A DNA stretch of 7,368 nucleotides from an uncultured Eubacteriales bacterium (GTDB taxonomy: Bacteria > Bacillota > Clostridia > Oscillospirales > Acutalibacteraceae): contig ONUD01000229.1 of assembly GCA_900320925.1 (NCBI GenBank), positions 1 to 7,368 of the forward strand, written 5' to 3'. This document shows positions 1 through 6,357 of the stretch, piece after piece. The notes beneath the pieces are model-generated. The model was not told where the DNA came from, ran no database searches, and saw nothing but the letters and a program-made list of their open reading frames with translations. The position numbers and the translations under genes are program-made. The stretch's first letter is position 1, and each line of letters opens with the position of its first letter.

Positions 1-190
1 GGCAAAAATCGTATAAATTAAGTGATAATAGCAAGTGATTTTGATAATAGAGAGAAGATATCTCATTTCGTGAAGTTACAACGGTTTTTGACGGAGGGAG
101 CGTGGCGGCAAGGAAGTTTCCTTTGCCATGTTAAACATCGGGCAAATGTATCCCTTTTTGTACAACTTTTCAAATTTGCTCATTAGTATG
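1..190. other. Intergenic stretch without a supported gene
   Basis: No reading frame here has a convincing start, ribosome binding site and protein-like translation. The stretch lies downstream of the glgB terminator. It holds a short direct repeat, TGATAATAG at 23-31 and 42-50, and an imperfect hairpin at 107-127 (GGCAA paired with TTGCC, then a bulge) that lacks a following T-tract. It may be leader or tail sequence of a gene beyond the window edge; nothing more can be supported. Confidence 0.5.
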
Positions 191-219
191 TAAAAAAACC
201 GCCCTGAGGAGGCGGTTTT
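191..219 (-). terminator. Intrinsic terminator of glgB
   Basis: A perfect 9-bp stem (AAAACCGCC at 195-203 with GGCGGTTTT at 211-219) encloses a 7-nt loop. Read on the minus strand, the stem is followed by an unbroken run of T (complement of 192-198). It starts 3 bases after the glgB stop codon. On the plus strand the downstream side is only GGTTTTCTTC, so termination in that direction would be weaker. Confidence 0.9.
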
Positions 220-221
220 CT

Positions 222-1994
222 TCAGAATATTTTCATCAATACGGCACAATAGGGAGGGAGGGTACATTGCAGGGTATCGCCGTGGAGGCTGCACAGAGCC
301 TTGCCGTTTTCCGTCCACCCGCCGAAGCACTGCCAGTCACTGCAAAGCACCGTTTCGGCACGGCTGACATCCGGCAATGCCAGGCTGTAATCCTGCATTT
401 GGTTGTTCAGGTTGAACACGGCAAGCAGCTTTGATTTTTTGGAACGCCGGAGTATGGCATAAATGAGCTTGTCCTCCTGATGGCAGTCTGCCCAGTCAAA
501 GCCGTTCGGGTCATAATCTTCCTCATACATGGCAGGTTCGGACAGGTAAAGTACATTGAGCTGTTTCATGTAGTCATGGAACAGACGGTGCTTGTCCTCT
601 CCGAGCAGATACCAGTCCTGCTGACGCTTTTCATCCCATTCACGGAACTGTGCCAGTTCATTGCCCATGAAGTTCAGTTGCTTACCGGGGTGCATGAGCA
701 TATACAGATATAATGCTTTGGCTTGGCAGAGTTTTTCATCATAGCTGCCATACAGCTTATTGACAATGGTTCCCTTGCCATGCACGACCTCGTCATGAGA
801 GAATGGCAGGAGATAGTTTTCATCCTTGAAATACAGCATGGAAAATGTCAGCTTGTGATAGGCATCTTTCCGCTTTTCGGGCGGCAGTGCAAAGAAGTCC
901 AGTGTATCATGCATCCAGCCCAGATCCCACTTATAATCGAAGCCCAGACCGCCTTTTTGTGTATCGGCAGTAATGCCCTTGAAGCTGGTGCTGTCCTCGG
1001 CAATGGTCATACAGCCGTGGTTGTGCTGTTTCAGACCGTTGTTCATGGTCTTGACAAAGTCCAGTGCATTGCTGTTGACGCCCCGTCTTTCATCGCCCTG
1101 CCAGTAAATGATACGGCTGATGGCATCCATGCGGATTCCGTCAAAGTGGTACTCTTTCAGCCAGTAATTGGCAGAGGACTGCAAAAAGCTGCGGACTTCT
1201 CCACGGGAGTGCATGAAATTGCAGCTTCCCCATTCACTCCTGCCGACATCATTGCTCGGATATTCATACAGATTGCTGCCGTCATAGTTGGCCAGTCCGT
1301 AGCTGTCCATGGCAAAATGCACGGGGACAAAATCAAAAATTGCCCCAATGCCGTTTTGATGGAGCCTGTCAATGAGCTGCATCAATTGGGCCGGTGTTCC
1401 GTAGCGGCTGGTGGGGGCAAAATAGCCGGTGGTCTGATAGCCCCAGCTTTCATCGCTCGGATGTTCGCACAGCGGCAGGAACTCTACATAATTGTAGCCG
1501 TTTTCTTTCAGGTACGGCACTAACACCCCGCCCAGTTCTTCATAGTTGTACCAACTGTCGGGACGGTCATCGGGCTTGCGGAAAGAGCCTGCATGGATCT
1601 CATAGATATTCAGCGGCTTGTTTTTCATGTCGGAACGCTTTTTCATCCAGTCCTCGTCATGGAAGCGGTAGCTGTTGAGGTTCCAGACAAGGGACTTGTG
1701 AGCAGGACGGCGTTCCATGTAATAGCCGTAAGGGTCACAGTGGTCGGTATAGCGGCCGTGGGCATGGATACGGTACTCATAGGGTGTGCCGCAGGAGAGA
1801 TCCTGTACGGTCAGTTCAAAAAATTGTCCGTTGTGAGCCTTGTTCATTTCCAGGACACTGCCGTTCATCAGCAGTTCTACTTTTTGTGCTTGCGGTGCAA
1901 AGGTGCGAAAGACAGCCTGCTTCCCGTCATAGTGGCAGCCAAGCCATTCGTAAGCATCGAAGATCTGACCTGTGTAAAATCCCAAAAAATCCAT
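222..1994 (-). CDS. glgB: 1,4-alpha-glucan (glycogen) branching enzyme, GH13
   Basis: This 590-residue cytoplasmic enzyme would cut alpha-1,4-glucan chains and re-attach the piece in an alpha-1,6 linkage, making the branches of glycogen. Residues ~12-95 form the CBM48-type N-terminal domain (LGCH, VFRTFAPQAQKVEL). The GH13 catalytic barrel follows from ~125: EFLPLCEHP and SWGYQTTGYFAP (~171-193), region I DFVPVHFA (221-228), region II FDGIRMDA with nucleophile Asp290, region III TIAEDS with acid/base Glu333, and region IV FSHDEVVHGKGT with His400-Asp401. All catalytic residues are present. An all-beta C-terminal domain ends near residue 590. It lacks the extra N1 domain of the ~730-residue E. 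coli enzyme, as do many Gram-positive homologues. ATG at 1994 is chosen because AAAAGGAG lies 8 bases upstream; an ATG at 2030 has no such site. Other glg genes are not in the window. The GH13 motifs leave little room for another function. Confidence 0.97.
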   Translation of the reverse strand: MDFLGFYTGQIFDAYEWLGCHYDGKQAVFRTFAPQAQKVELLMNGSVLEMNKAHNGQFFELTVQDLSCGTPYEYRIHAHGRYTDHCDPYGYYMERRPAHKSLVWNLNSYRFHDEDWMKKRSDMKNKPLNIYEIHAGSFRKPDDRPDSWYNYEELGGVLVPYLKENGYNYVEFLPLCEHPSDESWGYQTTGYFAPTSRYGTPAQLMQLIDRLHQNGIGAIFDFVPVHFAMDSYGLANYDGSNLYEYPSNDVGRSEWGSCNFMHSRGEVRSFLQSSANYWLKEYHFDGIRMDAISRIIYWQGDERRGVNSNALDFVKTMNNGLKQHNHGCMTIAEDSTSFKGITADTQKGGLGFDYKWDLGWMHDTLDFFALPPEKRKDAYHKLTFSMLYFKDENYLLPFSHDEVVHGKGTIVNKLYGSYDEKLCQAKALYLYMLMHPGKQLNFMGNELAQFREWDEKRQQDWYLLGEDKHRLFHDYMKQLNVLYLSEPAMYEEDYDPNGFDWADCHQEDKLIYAILRRSKKSKLLAVFNLNNQMQDYSLALPDVSRAETVLCSDWQCFGGWTENGKALCSLHGDTLQCTLPPYCAVLMKIF

Positions 1995-2032
1995 AAAACA
2001 TACTCCTTTTCTTGACGGCTGTCTGATCATTG

Positions 2033-2038
2033 ATTATA
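2033..2038 (-). promoter_or_regulatory. Candidate -10 element for glgB
   Basis: On the minus strand TATAAT occurs 38 bases upstream of the glgB start codon. No good -35 hexamer sits 16-18 bp upstream of it. A TTGACA on the same strand (complement of 2091-2096) is too far away for this -10, and at its own 17-bp spacing it offers only ATTGCT. The -10 is therefore a candidate only, and transcription may need an activator or use the other pairing. Confidence 0.35.
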
Positions 2039-2072
2039 CTATTACTATAGCAGTCCTCTTTTGAAAAAGCAA

Positions 2073-2101
2073 TCGACAATTTTGTACATTTGTCAAATAA
2101 T
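2073..2101 (+). promoter_or_regulatory. Candidate promoter of the TetR-type regulator gene
   Basis: TCGACA (2073-2078) and AATAAT (2096-2101) are separated by exactly 17 bp; each differs from the vegetative consensus at one position. The start codon at 2130 follows at a normal distance. The spacer contains most of an inverted repeat (2075-2094), so a bound repressor could block this promoter. Confidence 0.55.
2075..2094. promoter_or_regulatory. Candidate operator between glgB and the TetR-type gene
   Basis: The arms GACAA (2075-2079) and TTGTC (2090-2094) are perfectly complementary and separated by 10 bp. The repeat lies inside the candidate promoter of the regulator gene and next to a minus-strand TTGACA. 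TetR-family proteins commonly bind such sites in their own divergent intergenic region, so autoregulation is plausible. Short AT-rich inverted repeats also arise by chance. Confidence 0.35.
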
Positions 2102-2129
2102 AGACAGGATTCTAAAGGAGTATATCAAA

Positions 2130-2663
2130 ATGGATCTCAGAGAAAAGAAAACCAAACGCAGTATCCAGAATGCCTTTTTGCAGCTCCGTTCCAAAAAGGC
2201 ACTGGAAAAAATCACTGTCAAAGAGCTGTGCGAACGGGCGGAAATCAGCAAGGCTACGTTTTATTTGCATTACAGGGATTTGTATGATTTGTCGGATACC
2301 CTCCAGCAGCAGGTCATCAAAGAGGTTCTTTCCCATGTCAGCGATCAAAAGGATATTGTCTATGACCTGAGCAAATTCAATGAACAAGTGATTGAAGGCT
2401 ATTATGCCAATAAAAGTATGATTTATATTCTGTTTTCAGGCTCACAGTTTGCCAAGCTTCCCGAATGCATTGAAGCGGAGATTAAAACCCTCATTTTCAG
2501 CCAGTTTCCTGCTCTCAGGGACGATGTACAGACCAATATCCGCATTACGTACCAGTTGATGGGAAGCTTCTATGCCTTTTATCAATATGAAAACCGCTTT
2601 GGCCATGAAGCCATCCTTGAAACGGTCAACCAGATTTCCAGATTGCTGGAGCATAGAACTTAA
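2130..2663 (+). CDS. TetR/AcrR-family transcriptional regulator
   Basis: The product is 177 residues long, a normal size for a small TetR-family DNA-binding protein. Residues ~8-55 form the N-terminal helix-turn-helix domain: KTKRSIQNAFLQL, then KITVKELCERAEISKATFYLHYRD, whose recognition-helix end (KATFYLHYRDLYDL) is the family hallmark. Residues ~70-177 are a helical C-terminal ligand/dimer domain with FSGSQFAKLPE and LMGSFYAFYQYE, resembling short TetR proteins of clostridia; its ligand cannot be read from sequence. ATG at 2130 is chosen because AAAGGAG ends 9 bases upstream. A start at 2061 would add 23 residues without a ribosome binding site and would overlap the candidate promoter. The gene diverges from glgB and is followed by its own terminator, so it is monocistronic. 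It may regulate itself and possibly glgB, but no metabolic link is demonstrated. Confidence 0.9.
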   Translation: MDLREKKTKRSIQNAFLQLRSKKALEKITVKELCERAEISKATFYLHYRDLYDLSDTLQQQVIKEVLSHVSDQKDIVYDLSKFNEQVIEGYYANKSMIYILFSGSQFAKLPECIEAEIKTLIFSQFPALRDDVQTNIRITYQLMGSFYAFYQYENRFGHEAILETVNQISRLLEHRT

Positions 2664-2665
2664 AC

Positions 2666-2699
2666 AAAGAGACAGCTTCCTCACGGAAGCTGTCTCTTT
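2666..2699 (+). terminator. Intrinsic terminator after the TetR-type gene
   Basis: A perfect 15-bp stem (2666-2680 with 2685-2699) has a TCAC tetraloop and begins 2 bases after the stop codon. The T-rich part (CTCTTT) is the 3' end of the stem itself and is followed by A residues, so the U-tract is short, but the very stable stem makes termination likely. Confidence 0.75.
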
Positions 2700-2793
2700 A
2701 AAAAAACCATAGCGGGTTGTTATAGCTTTTTCATAAGATATAGTATAATCTATAAAACGCTTATTATATTGTCGAAAAAGAAAAAAGTGAATT

Positions 2794-2839
2794 TTTTTAA
2801 AATACGAATAGTATATCTATACAATTTGTATTTTAAAAA
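2794..2839. repeat. AT-rich 46-bp palindrome upstream of the first sigma operon
   Basis: The palindrome is centred at 2816.5. Pairs run from 2794/2839 inward to GTATA (2811-2815) and TATAC (2818-2822). They are broken only by A/A at 2810/2823 and G/T at 2806/2827. It can also be read as two tandem 13-bp palindromes, ATACGAATAGTAT (2802-2814) and ATACAATTTGTAT (2819-2831). A closely related element lies at 6983-7033, upstream of the second sigma operon, with the same A/A break. It lies between the TetR terminator and the sigma promoter, so it is probably not in a main transcript. It could be an operator pair, a protein-binding or cruciform site, or one copy of a dispersed palindromic repeat. 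Confidence 0.8.
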
Positions 2840-2847
2840 TTTTTTTT

Positions 2848-2868
2848 GACAAAAGCGAACCTTTTGTC
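2848..2868. promoter_or_regulatory. Perfect 8-bp inverted repeat over the first sigma promoter
   Basis: GACAAAAG (2848-2855) and CTTTTGTC (2861-2868) are perfectly complementary around CGAAC. The repeat overlaps the AACC element of the candidate ECF-type promoter. Its outer arms resemble GACAA...TTGTC upstream of the TetR-type gene, with a spacer one base longer. This position fits an operator. No equivalent is seen upstream of the second sigma operon. Confidence 0.4.
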
Positions 2869-2887
2869 GGGAACCTTTCGTTTATAT
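2858..2887 (+). promoter_or_regulatory. Candidate ECF-type promoter of the first sigma operon
   Basis: AACC (2858-2861), 17 bp, then CGTTTATAT (2879-2887) resembles the AAC/CGT pattern of ECF-sigma promoters. The same arrangement, AACC-N16-CGTTATTAT, precedes the paralogous sigma gene on the other strand. No well-spaced vegetative promoter was found here: the TTGACA at 2846-2851 has no matching -10. Because autoregulation is common for ECF sigma factors, the shared motif suggests each operon is read by its own or its sister sigma. A second GAACCTTT copy (2871-2878; first at 2857-2864) lies in the spacer. Confidence 0.5.
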
Positions 2888-2940
2888 AAGTGAAAGCGGA
2901 AATTTCAGCAATCAAATATCCCATCAGGAGGAATGACAAG

Positions 2941-3480
2941 ATGAATGAAAACCAAATCGTTGACAGACTGAAACAACATGATGAACGTGCCTTAGGCGAC
3001 ATCATCGACAAGTATACCGCACTGGTTTCGGCCATTATTTACAATGTTTCAAAGGGTCGTCTGACTTCCTCCGACATGGAAGAAGCTGCCGCCGATGCAT
3101 TTTTCACGCTTTGGAACCATGCCGATAAGGTGGAGGCGGGCAAGCTGAAAGGCTACCTCTCCGCCATTGCCAAAACAAAGGCTCTCGACAAAATGCGAAC
3201 CGTCAAAACACCTGAAATCATTGATATCGAGGATGTGACTCTTGCAGATGAATACACCATCTCCGATAACATGGACAGACAGGTACTGCATGACGATCTT
3301 TGTGAGGCCTTAAACCAGTTTGGCGAACCCGACAAGGAAATTTTGGTCAGGTACTACTACTATTACCAGACGGCTCCCAAAATTGCCGACATCATGGGAC
3401 TGAAGCTCGAAGCCGTCAAGTCTAAAATCAAACGTGCCAAAGTGAAGCTGAAGGCGTTTTTAACGGAAAGGGGTTATTGA
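2941..3480 (+). CDS. ECF-like sigma-70 family sigma factor (first module)
   Basis: This 179-residue protein has the two-domain plan of a group 4 (ECF) sigma factor, which directs RNA polymerase to special promoters. Region 2 spans ~15-86: ALGDIIDKYTALVSAIIYNV, then DMEEAAADAFFTLWNHADK (core-polymerase binding, like the classic DAEDxxQ segment), then KGYLSAIAKTKALDKMR for -10 recognition. An acidic linker (~92-112) leads to region 4 (~116-174), with DKEILVRYYYYYQTAPKIAD and a helix-turn-helix ending EAVKSKIKRAKVKLKAFL for -35 recognition. A run of five Tyr (138-142) is unusual; the paralogue has YYFYY. ATG at 2941 follows AGGAGG by 9 bases; a GTG frame start at 2890 lies inside the promoter region. 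The partner membrane protein starts 2 bases after the stop, implying co-transcription. The regulon is unknown. A close paralogue is encoded at 6354-6902. Confidence 0.9.
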   Translation: MNENQIVDRLKQHDERALGDIIDKYTALVSAIIYNVSKGRLTSSDMEEAAADAFFTLWNHADKVEAGKLKGYLSAIAKTKALDKMRTVKTPEIIDIEDVTLADEYTISDNMDRQVLHDDLCEALNQFGEPDKEILVRYYYYYQTAPKIADIMGLKLEAVKSKIKRAKVKLKAFLTERGY

Positions 3481-3482
3481 AT

Positions 3483-4727
3483 ATGAAAACCAACAATATT
3501 TTCGACTATCTGAAAACCGACCCTGAAAATATCGACGAGGCAACCATCTATGAGAATACAGGCGTTGACAAAAAGAATGTGAGGGAGATTGTTATGAAGA
3601 AAGTACACGAATCCGCAGCACCCAAAAAGAACAAAAGAAAGACCATTACCATTTCATTGATTGCTGCTGCCGCCGCAGTCGCTGTCCTCGGTACAACCGC
3701 CGCCGCTACCGGCAGCTTCCACGCTGTATTCGGTGAATGGTTTGCCGGAGAAATGCAGGGCGGTATGTATGCCGGCGGCCACGTCCAATCTTCAAGCAAT
3801 GACTTGAATGTTGACTTCAAGGGTGTGGTAGGCGACAAGCATGATGCTTACGGCATGATGACCATTACCAAAAAGGACGGCTCTGCCTTTGTGGAAAATA
3901 CCGATGACTATTTCATTGGAAGCAGTATGTCCTCCGATACCGTTGACTGTACCATTTCTGCATGGGATCAAATGATGGACAAGCTGATGTATTACCAGCA
4001 GGAAATGAGATACGGCGAGGTTGGCTATGACCTGGCAGATGCCAATACCATCAATGCCTATGTTCACTACGGTTCCGAAGGCTTTAATATTATCGGTGAA
4101 ACACTTACCGTCAAGGAATCCAACGTTGTTCTCTACCATGTGGACAAGATTCTTTGCACTTCCCAGGAAATTGATGCTTACTGGGCAGAACTGAGAGAGA
4201 AGAATATCGGAACCGTTAACAGTGACGAAACCATCTTTGCGAAAACGGCCGAGCCTTATGTGGATTCCCTCAAGGATGACCAGACCACGATCATTACACC
4301 AAAAGGCGATTGGGCTATCGTTACGACTTCTTCCTTTGACCTTTCCTATGACCTGTCCGTACAGCTCAACTACAAGGATACTTCCAGAAGCTTCCCGAAT
4401 GCCAGCGGTATGAAGGTTACCTACAACAATGCAGAAATGACCATTAAGAATCTGGAAGCGATGCCGTTTGCCATCAGAATCGATATGCTCTATCAAACAG
4501 AGGATCAGCAGAAAATTCAGAACAACTTCAATGATACGCTTGCCAATCAGATCGATGTGACAATGAAGGACGGTACCGTCTACCACGGAAATAATCCGTC
4601 TTCCTATACGAGCGACAATGTAGAGCGTGTGAGCTTCAGCTTTTATACGGACTACAAAATGGTCGTCATTGACCCTCAGAATATTGCCAAAATCGTTTAC
4701 AACGGTGTGACACTCTACAGTGAATAA
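3483..4727 (+). CDS. Single-pass membrane protein, probable anti-sigma factor (first module)
   Basis: The 414-residue product has three parts. Residues 1-53 are cytoplasmic, with IFDYL (6-10), TIYENTG (21-27) and NVREIVMKKV (32-41), then a basic KKNKRK stretch. Residues ~54-76 are one alanine-rich membrane helix. Residues ~77-414 are extracytoplasmic, with FGEWFAG (83-89), SSNDLNVDF...GVVGD, KDGTVYHG (362-369) and an ending VVIDPQNIAKIVYNG. This inside-basic, outside-large layout directly after a sigma gene is typical of membrane anti-sigma factors of the DUF4179-like kind; that family name is a judgement, not a search result. No zinc-type HxxxCxxC motif is visible. ATG at 3483 is 9 bases after AAAGGGG; a TTG at 3477 overlaps the sigma stop codon but sits too close to that site. 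It probably sequesters the upstream sigma factor until an external cue acts on the outer domain. The paralogue at 4765-6357 shares all these segments. Confidence 0.75.
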   Translation: MKTNNIFDYLKTDPENIDEATIYENTGVDKKNVREIVMKKVHESAAPKKNKRKTITISLIAAAAAVAVLGTTAAATGSFHAVFGEWFAGEMQGGMYAGGHVQSSSNDLNVDFKGVVGDKHDAYGMMTITKKDGSAFVENTDDYFIGSSMSSDTVDCTISAWDQMMDKLMYYQQEMRYGEVGYDLADANTINAYVHYGSEGFNIIGETLTVKESNVVLYHVDKILCTSQEIDAYWAELREKNIGTVNSDETIFAKTAEPYVDSLKDDQTTIITPKGDWAIVTTSSFDLSYDLSVQLNYKDTSRSFPNASGMKVTYNNAEMTIKNLEAMPFAIRIDMLYQTEDQQKIQNNFNDTLANQIDVTMKDGTVYHGNNPSSYTSDNVERVSFSFYTDYKMVVIDPQNIAKIVYNGVTLYSE

Positions 4728-4733
4728 AAAATG

Positions 4734-4757
4734 GGGTGTGGGAACTCTCCCACACCC
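4734..4757. terminator. Bidirectional terminator between the convergent sigma operons
   Basis: A perfect 10-bp stem (GGGTGTGGGA 4734-4743 with TCCCACACCC 4748-4757) encloses ACTC. On the plus strand it is followed by TTTGCTTTT, on the minus strand by CATTTTTTATT. It sits in the 37-bp gap between the two stop codons and can serve both operons. Confidence 0.9.
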
Positions 4758-4764
4758 TTTGCTT

Positions 4765-6357
4765 TTAGCTGTCTTGCATCATTTTTTGGATTCTTTCCAT
4801 CACTTGTTCACGCTGTTCCTCTGAAATATCAAGCTTTGGCTTGATAACACCGTCACCGAGGATGTCTTTTACGGCATAGTCAAGATACTTCTGCATAACC
4901 GGATCGTCCCAGTCAAAGGACTGCTGCGGAAGATTAGATGCATTGACCTCCTGTACATCGGCTCCAAAGGCGAATCCATTGATGACAATTTTCTTGATTT
5001 TGTTCACATCGATAACAACTGCCCTGTTGAAATCGTGTTCCCGTACATAGGCATAAGTAGCAACAGCCGTGTTGTTTTTGGCAGCGTCACCATTTGGTTT
5101 TGGATAATAGACCGTACCGTCCTCCATGATAATCTGGCTGACAACATACAGAGAGGGTGCTTGGGAATAAGAAAAGCCGTGTGGATTCTCATATTGAAAC
5201 CATTCTATTCTGCCGTTTAAAATATCATTTTCTGTCGGGATGATTTCTTCTACAGCAGGCGGAGGGATACTTTCTCCCGTGCTGACTTCATCACTTACCT
5301 CATAGCTTCCCTCAGGGCTGACATCTGATATGACCGGTTCCGTATAGTTTGAAATCATGGTAATGCCTATTGGTGAAAGATACAGTTTGGATGAGGAAAA
5401 TACCATGTTTCCTGAATGGGCGGTGTCAGGGTATATTGTCTCGATTGCTTCCTTGGAAAAGGAAATGGTTTTTTCGGAAAGCTGATAGTTCAGCGGCATG
5501 GAAAGTTCAAAATTGATGTCCAGTTCAGTTTCTTTGACAGCATATAATTCATATTCACCATCTTTTTCAATGATTCTGGTTTCTGTGTTGTCAAGATTTT
5601 GGGAATAAAGGGATTCTCTGTCTTGAGAGGAGGCAATCAATGTATCAGGGATTTTTTCATACAAACCATCACATTGGATGGTCATGGTATTGCCCCTGGG
5701 TGTCACAGAACGGTTGTATCTGATATACATTCGGAGCTTTTGGCAGTCTGCTGTACCTGATACCAGTACTGCACCGCTTCCTTCTCCGTCATTTTTCGTG
5801 GGATGCCATCCGTTGTCAAACATCTCTAAAGAGGACAAACCGTTTGAGAGAGGAAAACGGATTTGTTGCAGTATATTCTTGTCAACGGTTACATATACCA
5901 TCTCTCTGCCTTTGTTAAAAATGGAAAACTCACTTTTAGGATTGTGTATGATTGGTTTTCCGTTTTTTAGTGATAATTCTAATACAGCATATACCGTACT
6001 TTCGTCACCTGTTACTCCCAACACCTCTGCTTGCAGATTGTCATTATCGGAATGGAAATTCCATCGGCTGACCGTGTACAGATTTTCATCATTCAAGTCC
6101 CCGCTGAACAGTTCCCCGAAAATCTGTGAAAATCCTCCCAACGAGGCAATGACCGTTGTGCTGACGGATATGGTCAGAATCACCGCAGCCACTATCCAGA
6201 GCCAATACTTTTTACGTTTCTTCGGGCAGATTTCCGACATGACCCGTTGCTTGACATTTTCATAACGGATACCTGTTTCTTCATAGATACTCTCTTCCGC
6301 TATGCTCTCCAGAAAATCGGGTATGGTTTCCAGTTCATCGAATATTCTTTTTGTCAT
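4765..6357 (-). CDS. Single-pass membrane protein, probable anti-sigma factor (second module)
   Basis: This 530-residue paralogue of the product of 3483-4727 has the same order of parts. Cytoplasmic residues 1-50 carry RIFDELET (4-11), SIYEETG (23-29) and NVKQRVM (34-40), then KKRKK. A membrane helix spans ~51-70. The outer domain has FGELFSG (80-86), SDNDNLQAEVLGVTGD (103-118), MEDGTVYYP (411-419) and VVIDVNKIKKIVING (447-461). Two parts are absent from the shorter paralogue: a Ser/Glu/Pro-rich, probably flexible insert at ~343-376 and a tail at ~466-530 that is acidic and predicted helical towards its end (ISEEQREQVMERIQKMM). The ATG overlaps the sigma stop codon (ATGA, 6354-6357), with AAAGGGGG 8 bases upstream, so translation is probably coupled. 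Role inferred: holding the neighbouring sigma factor at the membrane and sensing something outside the cell. No zinc motif and no catalytic signature was recognised. Confidence 0.75.
   Translation of the reverse strand: MTKRIFDELETIPDFLESIAEESIYEETGIRYENVKQRVMSEICPKKRKKYWLWIVAAVILTISVSTTVIASLGGFSQIFGELFSGDLNDENLYTVSRWNFHSDNDNLQAEVLGVTGDESTVYAVLELSLKNGKPIIHNPKSEFSIFNKGREMVYVTVDKNILQQIRFPLSNGLSSLEMFDNGWHPTKNDGEGSGAVLVSGTADCQKLRMYIRYNRSVTPRGNTMTIQCDGLYEKIPDTLIASSQDRESLYSQNLDNTETRIIEKDGEYELYAVKETELDINFELSMPLNYQLSEKTISFSKEAIETIYPDTAHSGNMVFSSSKLYLSPIGITMISNYTEPVISDVSPEGSYEVSDEVSTGESIPPPAVEEIIPTENDILNGRIEWFQYENPHGFSYSQAPSLYVVSQIIMEDGTVYYPKPNGDAAKNNTAVATYAYVREHDFNRAVVIDVNKIKKIVINGFAFGADVQEVNASNLPQQSFDWDDPVMQKYLDYAVKDILGDGVIKPKLDISEEQREQVMERIQKMMQDS

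Noticed and set aside
23..50. Direct repeat TGATAATAG (23-31, 42-50)
   Set aside because: There are only two 9-base copies in AT-rich DNA, with no spacer pattern. It is not a CRISPR or an iteron array and is likely chance.
107..127. Hairpin GGCAA...TTGCC as a possible terminator
   Set aside because: The stem needs a bulge and there is no T-tract on either strand, so it is reported only as part of the unexplained left end.
76..330. Minus-strand open frame of 84 codons overlapping the glgB terminator
   Set aside because: It starts inside the end of glgB in another frame and runs through the terminator hairpin, with no ribosome binding site.
723..1523. Long plus-strand open frame of 266 codons
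   Set aside because: It lies wholly antisense inside glgB, has no ribosome binding site, and its translation shows no recognisable domain. It is a shadow of the glgB codon pattern.
2794..2839. Palindrome as an ordinary terminator of the TetR-type gene
   Set aside because: A strong GC-containing hairpin already follows that gene at 2666-2699. The palindrome is almost pure A/T, and its relative at 6983-7033 sits between divergent promoters where no terminator is needed.
3477..3485. TTG start at 3477 for the first anti-sigma gene, overlapping the sigma stop codon
   Set aside because: It would be only 3 bases from the AAAGGGG site, whereas ATG at 3483 has the usual 9-base spacing.
3792..4586. 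Minus-strand open frame of 264 codons
   Set aside because: It lies antisense within the first anti-sigma gene, has no ribosome binding site or protein-like features, and is best explained by codon bias of the real gene.
5678..6265. Plus-strand open frame of 195 codons
   Set aside because: It lies antisense within the second anti-sigma gene. No start signal is seen and the composition does not look like a real protein.
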